A stretch of 31,843 bases of DNA from JBBDXA01 sp040902585 (GTDB taxonomy: Bacteria; Planctomycetota; Phycisphaerae; Phycisphaerales; Phycisphaeraceae): assembly GCA_040902585.1 (NCBI GenBank), contig JBBDXA010000115.1, positions 1 through 31,843 on the forward strand, in the 5' to 3' direction. The notes under the pieces are model-generated. The model saw only the letters and a list, made by a program, of their open reading frames with translations. It was not told the DNA's origin and searched no databases. Below are positions 13,022 to 19,925 of this stretch, piece after piece (positions within the stretch are counted from its first letter, which is position 1; each line of letters begins with the position of its first letter). The position numbers were made by a program, and so were the translations under genes.

Positions 13022-13880
13022 GCGCTCGTCGATCGGCCAGGCCGTGCGCTGGGCGTGCATTCTCGAAGTCTGCGCGCCCAAGGCGGGCAACGTGCATCCG
13101 GGCGCGTCGTTTGCGGATACGACCTGGCGCGACTTCGTACATAGTGCGAATGCGATCGCTCCGATCCTGAATGAGGCCGCGGCCCGTGGCGTTGGTCAGA
13201 CGATTCTCGACAGTGTGAAGGCGACGAAGGAAGCGGTCGGGAAGAACACCAACCTGGGCATCATTCTGCTGCTCGCGCCGTTGTGCGCTGTCGATCGCGC
13301 GACGCCTCTGCGCGAAGGCATCGGCCCGGTGCTGCGCAATCTCACGGTGCGGGATGCGGAACTGACGTACGAAGCGATTCGCCTGGCGAAGCCTGGTGGA
13401 TTGGGCGATGCGCAGTCGCAGAACGTCGCCGAGCCGCCGACGCAAACGCTTCTTGAAGTGATGCAGCTCGCAGCCGGCCGCGATGACATTGCCCGGCAAT
13501 ACACCTGTGACTTTTGCGATGTATTCACCACGCTGCCCGCGTTTCTTTCGCAGCATTCGCCGAGCATCTCTTCGCAGAAGATCGTGCTTGCCCATCTCGC
13601 CCAGCTCTGCGTTCGGCCTGACACACTCATCGTCCGCAAGTGCGGCCTGGAACTCGCGCAGGCGATTCAACATCGCGCCCACTCGCTTTTCACAGCCCCC
13701 GACTTTCTGCTGGATGGCCCCGCATTTCAGGCGTTCGATGCGTACCTCCGCGCCGATGGCAATCGCCGCAACCCCGGCACCACGGCTGACCTCGTCGTCG
13801 CCGCCCTGTTCGTCTGCCTGCGCGAAGGTAAGATTGCTCCGCCGTTCCCGTGGGTCGATCGCATTCTGGAAACCTTATGA
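13008..13880 (+). CDS. CitG-like (triphosphoribosyl-dephospho-CoA synthase family) protein of the H4MPT cluster
   Basis: The 290-residue protein belongs to the CitG/MdcB family: QAVRWACILEVCAPKAGNVHPGASFADTTWRDFVHSA (about 9-45), then NTNLGIILLLAPL (about 80-92) and RLAKPGGLGD (about 124-133). Classical CitG moves the ribose 5-triphosphate of ATP onto dephospho-CoA, releasing adenine and making an alpha-ribosyl bond for the citrate lyase prosthetic group. No citrate or malonate lyase genes are here. H4MPT contains an alpha-linked ribose 5-phosphate on its ribitol, so this protein may catalyse that step (inference). The start is GTG at 13008, which overlaps the upstream stop by 14 bases; the frame extends to 12939 but that part would lie within the upstream gene. 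The stop overlaps the next ATG (ATGA). Confidence 0.85.
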   Translation: MSSPERSSIGQAVRWACILEVCAPKAGNVHPGASFADTTWRDFVHSANAIAPILNEAAARGVGQTILDSVKATKEAVGKNTNLGIILLLAPLCAVDRATPLREGIGPVLRNLTVRDAELTYEAIRLAKPGGLGDAQSQNVAEPPTQTLLEVMQLAAGRDDIARQYTCDFCDVFTTLPAFLSQHSPSISSQKIVLAHLAQLCVRPDTLIVRKCGLELAQAIQHRAHSLFTAPDFLLDGPAFQAFDAYLRADGNRRNPGTTADLVVAALFVCLREGKIAPPFPWVDRILETL

Positions 13881-14902
13881 ACATCCTGGTCCTCGAACAC
13901 ATCACCGCCGGCGGCATGGGTGGCGAGCCCGTGCCTGTCGCGCTCGCCGATGCCGGCATGGCGATGTGGAAAGCTGTCGTCGAAGACTTTTCCGCGGCCG
14001 GTCATCAGGTGCGGACCATAGCGGGTGAGCGCGCTGATGTGCCGGGGCAGCCGCGATGCGTCAGCATCACGCCCACGGTGCCTTATGCCGAGACGATCGA
14101 GCGCATGGCGAAGGACTCGCAGGCGGCGCTCATCATCGCGCCGGAGTCAGGCGGCATTCTCGCATCCTACGAAGAGACGCTTCGCAAATGGGGCGTGCGT
14201 TCACTGGGCAGCGACCCCAAGGCCATCGCGCTGTGCGGCGACAAGTTTCTACTGGGCGATCATTGGATGAAGGCCGGCTTCTCCTCGCCGATGACCGGCA
14301 CCGCGCCGACGCCGGGCGTGGTGCTGGAGGCGGTCAAGGAAAAGATGCTGGTGAACCTGACGACCTGGATCTTCAAACCGCGCGACGGCGCGGGCTGCGA
14401 ACACAATTACCTCGCCCACACGCTGAAGGACCTGGAAGAGCTCGAAACGAAACTTTCGCCCGAAACGAAGTGGGTCGCGCAGCACTACTTTCCCGGCATG
14501 CCCGCGAGCGTGTCGTTCATCGTGCATGAAGGAAAACCTCGCCCGCTGTTGGCGGGGCGGCAGTTCATTCAAGGCAACGATCAGCTTCGATACGCAGGCG
14601 GGAAACTGCCCCTGGATCGCGACCTTGCGGAGCGCGCCATCGCGCTGGCGACGCGGGCGATCCGTACGATCGCAGGCCTCACGGGCTTCGTCGGTGTCGA
14701 TCTCATCCTCGGTGCCGCACCGAAGGATGACACGGTCATCGAAGTGAATCCGCGGCTCACGTTTTCCTACTGCGGCCTGCGCAAGCTGTGTAAGACCAAC
14801 CTTGCTGCCGCCCTGCTCGATCCGGCAGCTCCGATCGAGTGGAACACCGGCAGCGTCAGCTTCAACGCGGCAGGCGTCGCGACGAAGGACGGCTGGGCAT
14901 GA
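13877..14902 (+). CDS. mfnD: ATP-grasp ligase similar to tyramine/tyrosine-glutamate ligase MfnD
   Basis: This 341-residue ATP-grasp protein opens MNILVLEHITAGGMGG, has GMAMWKAVVEDFSAAGHQVRT (about 30-50), APESGGILASYEETLRKWGVRSLGSDP (about 95-121), FKPRDGAGCEHNYL (about 168-181) and VDLILGAAPKDDTVIEVNPRLTFSYCGLR (about 276-304, catalytic metal ligands in EVNPR). Its overall pattern fits the archaeal MfnD group, which joins glutamate to tyramine in methanofuran synthesis. Bacterial methylofuran carries tyrosine instead of tyramine, so tyrosine could be the acceptor here. It is coupled to both neighbours by ATGA overlaps. The match to MfnD is by family layout and context and is less certain than the ATP-grasp assignment. 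Confidence 0.72.
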   Translation: MNILVLEHITAGGMGGEPVPVALADAGMAMWKAVVEDFSAAGHQVRTIAGERADVPGQPRCVSITPTVPYAETIERMAKDSQAALIIAPESGGILASYEETLRKWGVRSLGSDPKAIALCGDKFLLGDHWMKAGFSSPMTGTAPTPGVVLEAVKEKMLVNLTTWIFKPRDGAGCEHNYLAHTLKDLEELETKLSPETKWVAQHYFPGMPASVSFIVHEGKPRPLLAGRQFIQGNDQLRYAGGKLPLDRDLAERAIALATRAIRTIAGLTGFVGVDLILGAAPKDDTVIEVNPRLTFSYCGLRKLCKTNLAAALLDPAAPIEWNTGSVSFNAAGVATKDGWA

Positions 14903-16041
14903 ACGTGCTGGCGCTGGACATCGGCGGAGCGAACCTCAAGGCGGCGCACGGACAGGTGCGCGGCGAAGGGGATGTGATCGACGCGCAGGCCGCGACATTG
15001 CCGTTCGCCCTGTGGAAGCAACCTGATGCGCTGGGTGAAAAGCTGAAGGAACTGGCGGCCCTGTTTCCGCCGCTTGACGCGATCGCCGTGACGATGACAG
15101 CCGAGCTTTGCGATTGCTTTGAAGGCAGGAAGAGCGGCGTGCATCATGTACTCGATGCGGTCGCCGATTTCGCGGGTGAAAGGCGCGTGGGCGTATGGCT
15201 GACGAAAGGACATTTCACGGCCGTGCAGGAGGCGCGTGTGTCGTGGCTTGCATGTGCGTCAGCGAACTGGCATGCGCAGGCGACGTGGGTGGCGCGGTTG
15301 TATCCGTTGCAGCGATCACTGCTCATTGATGTAGGCTCGACGACGACGGACATCTGCATTCTTTCGGAGGGTCAACCGCAGTGCCTTGGTGAGACCGACC
15401 TCGTGCGCATGAATTTCGGTGAATTGCTTTACACGGGTGTAAGGCGCACACCGCTCATGTCGCTGTCGCCCGTCGAGCACATTTCGCAGATGCCTGGTGA
15501 TCCGCCGGAGCAACTGATGGCGGAGCATTTCGCCACGATGCAGGATGTGTACGTCCTGCTGGGTGACCTGTCCGAAGATCCTTCCAACACGGATACTGCC
15601 GATGGACGCCCACTGACGCGCGAGGCAACTCAGCGACGCGTGCTGCGCATGATCGGCGCGGACTTGGAGACATACGCCGCATTGATGCCCGCCCGGCACG
15701 CGCCGTTGATCGCAGCGTTGGAGCTTGCCGCCGCCATGGCGCAGGGCTTGTCCGACGCTTGCGCGCGGAAGCAGGGACAGTTGATCGCGGCTTCGATCAA
15801 GCACGTTCAGGAGTCGTTTCGGCAGATGCGGCCTGACGCGCCATTTCTCCGATTCGATCAGGTGATCGTCTCAGGCAGCGGCGCGTTTCTGGCGGAACGG
15901 GCTGCACGAGTAGCGCTGCCTGGTTGGCCGGTGGTCAAACTGGATGATCACATCGGCGCGAAAGCCAGCAGCGCCGCCTGCGCGTGGGCTTTACTGCATT
16001 TGTGGAACGACGAACATCTTCACGCCAAAGCCCAGGGATAG
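14899..16041 (+). CDS. mfnF: H4MPT-linked C1 transfer pathway protein, MfnF-like (methanofuran core synthase)
   Basis: The 380-residue protein has an ASKHA/hydantoinase-like fold: MNVLALDIGGANLKAAHG (1-18, phosphate loop), ALFPPLDAIAVTMTAELCDCF (about 52-73), SLLIDVGSTTTDICILSEG (about 138-156, second phosphate loop) and FDQVIVSGSGAFLAERAARV (about 322-341). It matches the family described as a hydantoinase-like H4MPT-linked C1 transfer protein; archaeal MfnF joins the aminomethylfuran diphosphate to gamma-glutamyltyramine. The next gene is MfnE-like, the enzyme that makes the diphosphate donor. The ATG overlaps the mfnD-like stop. The final residues HAKAQG and the stop codon are encoded by the left half of a perfect 38-bp palindrome, so the C-terminus has been reshaped by a repeat. 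Confidence 0.85.
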   Translation: MNVLALDIGGANLKAAHGQVRGEGDVIDAQAATLPFALWKQPDALGEKLKELAALFPPLDAIAVTMTAELCDCFEGRKSGVHHVLDAVADFAGERRVGVWLTKGHFTAVQEARVSWLACASANWHAQATWVARLYPLQRSLLIDVGSTTTDICILSEGQPQCLGETDLVRMNFGELLYTGVRRTPLMSLSPVEHISQMPGDPPEQLMAEHFATMQDVYVLLGDLSEDPSNTDTADGRPLTREATQRRVLRMIGADLETYAALMPARHAPLIAALELAAAMAQGLSDACARKQGQLIAASIKHVQESFRQMRPDAPFLRFDQVIVSGSGAFLAERAARVALPGWPVVKLDDHIGAKASSAACAWALLHLWNDEHLHAKAQG

Positions 16042-16060
16042 CTATCCCTGGGCTTTGGCG
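16023..16060. repeat. Perfect 38-bp palindrome at the mfnF stop codon
   Basis: The half-site CGCCAAAGCCCAGGGATAG (16023-16041) is followed directly by its exact complement (16042-16060), with no spacer. The mfnF stop TAG occupies 16039-16041, the last three bases of the left half. Only 14 bases separate the palindrome from the mfnE start at 16075. Confidence 0.95.
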
Positions 16061-16074
16061 CACGAACTACCGCG

Positions 16075-16716
16075 ATGACCGAATCACCCCACATCATCAA
16101 ACTCGGCGGCAGCCTGCTCGACTTGCCTGATCTCGTCGCGCGCTTTGAAAGCTTTCGCACGGCGCAAGTCACAGGCCCCGCGCTGCTCGTCACCGGCGGG
16201 GCGGAGTCGGCGGAGGTCGTGCGATACTTCGACAAGCACTTTCATCTCGATGAAGAACAGGGGCACTGGCTGGCGGTGCGGGCGATGCAGCTTAACGCGC
16301 ATCTGGTCGCGGCGGTGCTGCCCGCTTCGCGCATCGTGTGTGATGAAGGCGAAGCGAACGCCGCGTGGGCGGCGGGAGCGATGGCGGTGATGGATCCGCT
16401 GGAGTGGCTGCGCCGCGAGGAAGCACGAGGCGTGTGCGTGCCGCATCGGTGGAGCTTTACGAGTGATTCGATTGCAGCCCATGTCGCGACGCAACTTCGA
16501 GCGCAGCGGCTGACATTAGTGAAGTCACGGTTGCCGGCTGGCGGCCCAAACCCCGGCCCTCTCCCAAAGGGAGAGGGGGTCGAACATGCCGCGGCCGAAG
16601 GCTTTGTCGACCGTGATTTCCCACAGGCGTCCGCGATGATTCCTTCGATCGATCTCATCAACCTGCGGCACTCGCCTTCGCCGGCTGAGCCTGCGGCGCG
16701 TCGCATTCTGAAATGA
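16075..16716 (+). CDS. mfnE: Amino acid kinase family protein, MfnE-like (aminomethylfuran phosphate kinase)
   Basis: This 213-residue protein has the amino acid kinase start HIIKLGGSLLDLPDLVARF (6-24), GPALLVTGGAESAEVVRYFD (about 34-53), QLNAHLVAAVLPASRIV (about 72-88) and PHRWSFTSDSIAAHVATQLRAQRLTLVKS (about 122-150). Archaeal MfnE phosphorylates [5-(aminomethyl)furan-3-yl]methyl phosphate to the diphosphate used by MfnF. The neighbourhood with mfnF and mfnB supports this. The loop after LTLVKS carries about 20 extra residues (GGPNPGPLPKGEGVEHA) encoded by a palindrome, then the conserved-looking GFVDRDFP resumes. The ATG lies 33 bases after mfnF; no clear ribosome binding site is seen, possibly because of the palindrome. 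The 3' end overlaps the convergent mfnB by 59 bases. Confidence 0.82.
   Translation: MTESPHIIKLGGSLLDLPDLVARFESFRTAQVTGPALLVTGGAESAEVVRYFDKHFHLDEEQGHWLAVRAMQLNAHLVAAVLPASRIVCDEGEANAAWAAGAMAVMDPLEWLRREEARGVCVPHRWSFTSDSIAAHVATQLRAQRLTLVKSRLPAGGPNPGPLPKGEGVEHAAAEGFVDRDFPQASAMIPSIDLINLRHSPSPAEPAARRILK
16541..16586. repeat. CCCTCTCCC palindrome inside mfnE
   Basis: CCCTCTCCC (16557-16565), loop AAA, GGGAGAGGG (16569-16577) is a perfect 9-bp hairpin within the mfnE reading frame, preceded by CCCAAACCCCGG. It is related to the palindrome in fhcC at 10832-10875. Confidence 0.9.
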
Positions 16717-17428
16717 GCGAGCGCACTTCGCGCAGGCGAGCGGCATCGATTGACTGGCCGCGATCGCCGTGGATGCAGGCCGCGCCGCGCACGCCGAGGA
16801 TGTCGGGCGCGAGGTCGGCTGCGCGGCGAAGGGAATCGCCCGCGAGCCTGCCCGCCAGGGCGATGAGCAGATTCCTGGCCCGCGCCTTTGCGATGATCCT
16901 TGCAAGTTGGGCCGGCGAAAGGCTCGTGAAAAGATCACCCGCTGCCTTGTCGCGCGTGTCCAGCAGCAGGCCCGCACCGCGGTGATCGTGCAGCCAGTCG
17001 AGTACGCGATCGAGAAGATCGAGCGAGGCTTCACCTTTCGCAACATCTTCAGCGTAGATCGCGACGATTCGCCCGGCTCCAGGCGCGAGCGCGAATCGCT
17101 GCGACAGTTTCTGTTGCCACCCGCGATGATCCATGCGCATGGCGACCTTCGCGTAGGCCAGCGGCGCGATCACAGTCGCAGGCATCGGATCTTCAATATC
17201 ACCCAGCGCAGCACTGACGGGCACGCGCGAGCCGATGGTCTCTGTGATCGCTTCGATGACCGCAACATCCGCCATGCCCAGCGGACCGCGGGCCGGCTCC
17301 TTGATGTCGATGATGTCCGCCCCGCCTTCGAGGGCGATGGCGGCTTCGGCGACGCTGCGCACGCTGACGAGAAGTTGGCACGGGTGGAGCGGCACGGTGA
17401 AAAGAATAGCCGCTGGCCCCTCATTCAT
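16658..17428 (-). CDS. mfnB: (5-formylfuran-3-yl)methyl phosphate synthase (MfnB, DUF556)
   Basis: This 256-residue TIM-barrel enzyme makes the furan of methanofuran from two triose phosphates. It shows QLLVSVRSVAEAAIALEGGADIIDIKEPARGPLG (about 18-50; DIKEP lysine is K43), VSAALGDIED (71-80), AYAKVAMRM (91-99; K94), and GLLLDTRDKAAGDLF (about 153-168), the lysine-containing strands expected of MfnB. The family is about 235 residues; the extra C-terminal tail (APQAQPAKASAAG) lies in the overlap with mfnE. The ATG overlaps the stop of the upstream small membrane protein gene (ATGA), so the two are coupled. With mfnE, mfnF and mfnD-like it gives four of the methanofuran steps. The tyrosine decarboxylase mfnA and aminotransferase mfnC are not in the window. 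Confidence 0.92.
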   Translation of the reverse strand: MNEGPAAILFTVPLHPCQLLVSVRSVAEAAIALEGGADIIDIKEPARGPLGMADVAVIEAITETIGSRVPVSAALGDIEDPMPATVIAPLAYAKVAMRMDHRGWQQKLSQRFALAPGAGRIVAIYAEDVAKGEASLDLLDRVLDWLHDHRGAGLLLDTRDKAAGDLFTSLSPAQLARIIAKARARNLLIALAGRLAGDSLRRAADLAPDILGVRGAACIHGDRGQSIDAARLREVRSLISECDAPQAQPAKASAAG

Positions 17429-17733
17429 CCTCTCGCCTTCGCGGCCTTCACCTTGTCCTCCAAATCCTTCTTCGGATCATCCAGCTTCACGCGCAGGTGA
17501 AACAGCGGCCAGATCGCCAGCAGCCCCAGCGCCAGCCAGTGCGGCATCGCCAGCACCACGCCCAGCTTCTGGCACGCGATGGTGAACGCGCCCTGGGCGT
17601 GACGCATGACCAGTTCGCCGTCGCGCGGCAGATCGAACGTGACCACATCCGATTCGAATACGCTGCGCACCCACGACGCGGTGACGATCAGCATCAGAGC
17701 AAGACAGGTGACGGTAACGAGGTGTCGGGCCAT
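17425..17733 (-). CDS. Small membrane protein coupled to mfnB
   Basis: I do not recognise this 102-residue protein. It starts MARHLVTVTCLALMLIVTASW, a membrane segment or uncleaved signal (about 5-24). A central part contains FDLPRDGELVMRHAQGAFTIACQKLGVVLAM (about 33-62), then a second hydrophobic segment HWLALGLLAIWPLFHLRV (about 64-81). The tail is charged (KLDDPKKDLEDKVKAAKARG). The start at 17733 has GGAGG 8 bases upstream; a longer frame to 17811 has no such support. Its stop overlaps the mfnB start, so it should be translated together with mfnB. Function and link to the cofactor pathway are unknown. Confidence 0.72.
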   Translation of the reverse strand: MARHLVTVTCLALMLIVTASWVRSVFESDVVTFDLPRDGELVMRHAQGAFTIACQKLGVVLAMPHWLALGLLAIWPLFHLRVKLDDPKKDLEDKVKAAKARG

Positions 17734-17865
17734 GGTGTCGGTCCTCCAAAGGAAGAATAACCATGCCTCCACCGCCGTTATCGGCTGCGACAGGCGGCAG
17801 GTTAAGACCAAATCAACCTGTTGGCGAAGGACGCAGGACCGGGAAATTGCGGAATCGCGTCAGCA

Positions 17866-18126
17866 TCATTTGGTCTTGGCGGAATAGAAGCCCTGGCTGT
17901 CTTCAATCGCCCCCTGGACGAGCGACTTCTGCCAGACCCGACCGTCGCGGGTGTCAATCAGGAAGCAATGTTTCTCGCCCATGACTATCTGAAATCGCAG
18001 CTCGTCCGCAGTCGCGTTGCGAGGCGGTGTCTGGGCCTGCGAAGCCGGCACGAGTGCGACCACAGCCGAGATCATCACGCCGACGATCGCACCCACGAAC
18101 AGACTGACCGCATGCACTTGTTTCAT
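17866..18126 (-). CDS. Small exported or membrane-anchored protein
   Basis: This 86-residue protein begins MKQVHAVSLFVGAIVGVMISAVVALVPASQAQ, a signal peptide or membrane anchor with a plausible cleavage after SQA (about residue 31). The rest, ELRFQIVMGEKHCFLIDTRDGRVWQKSLVQGA, resembles small proteins with a 'LIDTxTGRVW' beta-hairpin of unknown role. GGGAG lies about 8 bases before the ATG. It is 132 bases upstream of the 102-residue protein gene on the same strand and divergent from the SLC13 transporter. Confidence 0.7.
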   Translation of the reverse strand: MKQVHAVSLFVGAIVGVMISAVVALVPASQAQTPPRNATADELRFQIVMGEKHCFLIDTRDGRVWQKSLVQGAIEDSQGFYSAKTK

Positions 18127-18238
18127 GGCATCAACTCCCTGGGGTTTGAGGTTGCGGGACCGGACTCACAACGTTGCATTTTATCCCGCTGCTGCCGCGG
18201 ATCCCAAGGGCGGCGGTGACCGGAGTATCATCACGCTC

Positions 18239-19801
18239 ATGTCCTCACTCCGCATCACCCGCGCGAAGGTGCAATGGCTCGGCATGGCGCTGGGTCCGCT
18301 GGCCGCGCTCGTCGTCGGGCTGCTCCTGCCGGAGTCGTACGAGGATGCGGCGGGCAAGACGATCGCCTTCACCGTCGCCGGCCGCGCCACGGTCGGCATG
18401 ATGGTCTGGATGGGCACCTGGTGGCTGACCGAAGCGGTGGAGATCGAAGTCACCGCCCTGCTGCCGCTGGTGATGTTTCCGCTTCTTCAGATTGCCGACA
18501 TCAACGCCGCAGCCGCGCCGTATGCCAGCAAGATCATCTTCCTCTTCATGGGCGGCTTCATGCTGGCCCGCGCCATGACCCGCTGGGGCCTGGACAAACG
18601 CATCGCCCTCATCACGCTCCGACTCGTCGGCACCAGCCCCAACGCCATGGTCGCCGGCTTCATGATCGCCACCGCCATGCTCAGCGCCTTCGTCTCCAAC
18701 ACCGCCACTGCCGCGATGATGATGCCCATCGCCCTGTCCGTCATCGGCGTCGTCCGCGCCCAGCGCGGCCTGGGCGAAGCGCAGCCCAACTCCGACTCGC
18801 CCGATCACCAGCTCGGACCCTTCGGACTCAACCTCATGCTCGGCATCGCCTATGCCGCGTCCATCGGCGGCATCGCCACCATCATCGGCACACCGCCCAA
18901 CTCCTTCCTCGTCGGCTTCCTCCGCAAGGACATCGGCGCGCCCTACATCACCGACATCAGCTTCGCCAAGTGGCTGCTCATCGGCGTGCCGCTGGTCATC
19001 GTGTTCCTCCCGCTGTGTTACTTCATGCTCACGCGCGTGCTCTTTCCCATTCCCTTCAAGACCATCGAAGGCGGACGCGAACTCATCAACGATCAGTACC
19101 GCAAGCTCGGCCCGACCCGGCGGGGCGAGTGGATCACCTTCATCGTCTTCTCGATCACGGCACTCCTGTGGATTACCCGCCCGCTGATCGGCTGGCGGGA
19201 CGATGACGGCAAGTGGTGGCCCCTGCTGCCCATGCTCAGCGATGAAGTCATCGCCATGGCCGCGGGACTGGCCCTGTTCTGCATTCCCGTCAGCGCGAAG
19301 AGGCGCGAATTCACCCTGCAATGGAGCGATGCGGTGAAACTCCCCTGGGGCATTCTCATTCTCTTCGGCGGCGGCCTGAGCCTGGCCAGCGCGGTGCAGG
19401 CCAACCACGTCGCCGAATTCCTCGGCAGCCAGACGCGACAGTTCCAAGGCGTCTCGCCGGTGCTGATCATTCTCATCGTCACCACCGCAGTCATCTTCCT
19501 CACCGAGCTGACCTCGAACATCGCCACGACTTCCGCGCTGGTGCCTGTCGTGGCCGCCCTCGCGCCGGGCCTTGGCATTCATCCTTACGCGCTGGCGTTT
19601 CCCGCCGCCATCGCCGCGAGCTGCGCCTTCATGCTGCCGGTGGCGACGCCGCCGAACGCGATCGTCTTCGGCACGGGTTACGTGACGATCCCGCAGATGT
19701 GCCGGGCGGGCTTCTGGTTGAACCTGATCGGCATCCTGCTGGTGATGCTCCTGACGCTGACGCTGCTGGGCCCGGTGCTGGGGATTTCGCTGCGGGTGTG
19801 A
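18239..19801 (+). CDS. SLC13/DASS family sodium:anion symporter
   Basis: This 520-residue transporter has about 11-12 membrane segments and the two paired DASS signatures: SNTATAAMMMPIALSV (about 155-170) with IIGTPPNSFLVGF (about 217-229), and the second half TSNIATTSALVPVVAAL (about 426-442) with LPVATPPNAIVFGTGYV (about 465-481). The SNT/TSN motifs bind substrate carboxylate or sulfate and sodium in this family, which imports di- and tricarboxylates or sulfate in the inner membrane. The substrate cannot be told from sequence. The ATG at 18239 is preferred over the longer frame because it starts at the first membrane helix; TATCAT at 18226-18231 is 7 bases upstream and there is no Shine-Dalgarno, suggesting a leaderless message. 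The stop lies in the edge of the next repeat. Confidence 0.93.
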   Translation: MSSLRITRAKVQWLGMALGPLAALVVGLLLPESYEDAAGKTIAFTVAGRATVGMMVWMGTWWLTEAVEIEVTALLPLVMFPLLQIADINAAAAPYASKIIFLFMGGFMLARAMTRWGLDKRIALITLRLVGTSPNAMVAGFMIATAMLSAFVSNTATAAMMMPIALSVIGVVRAQRGLGEAQPNSDSPDHQLGPFGLNLMLGIAYAASIGGIATIIGTPPNSFLVGFLRKDIGAPYITDISFAKWLLIGVPLVIVFLPLCYFMLTRVLFPIPFKTIEGGRELINDQYRKLGPTRRGEWITFIVFSITALLWITRPLIGWRDDDGKWWPLLPMLSDEVIAMAAGLALFCIPVSAKRREFTLQWSDAVKLPWGILILFGGGLSLASAVQANHVAEFLGSQTRQFQGVSPVLIILIVTTAVIFLTELTSNIATTSALVPVVAALAPGLGIHPYALAFPAAIAASCAFMLPVATPPNAIVFGTGYVTIPQMCRAGFWLNLIGILLVMLLTLTLLGPVLGISLRV

Positions 19802-19908
19802 GCACCATCCCGACAGGGCGGTGCTGTTGGCAAACGATCGCCAACCGCGCCGCGTTGCCACTTCCACATCCGAGCGCCAATAGCGCCGCCCTGTCGGGAC
19901 AGTGCTCC
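19800..19908. repeat. Hairpin-pair repeat between the SLC13 gene and thiE
   Basis: The left arm begins GAGCACCATCCCGACAGG (19800-19817) and continues to GGTGCT; the right arm 19882-19908 is an imperfect complement ending in GTGCTCC. It is the same family as 5943-6049. The SLC13 stop codon TGA (19799-19801) shares its last two bases with the element. Confidence 0.8.
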
Positions 19909-19925
19909 CGCCTTATCATGCCGCC

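Noticed and set aside
13008..13880. True CitG of citrate lyase
   Set aside because: No citrate lyase or malonate decarboxylase subunits nearby and firm placement among H4MPT genes; a cofactor role is more likely.
18245..19867. Long minus-strand frame opposite the SLC13 transporter
   Set aside because: Low-complexity His/Asp/Gly/Arg composition typical of an antisense frame of a high-GC membrane protein gene.
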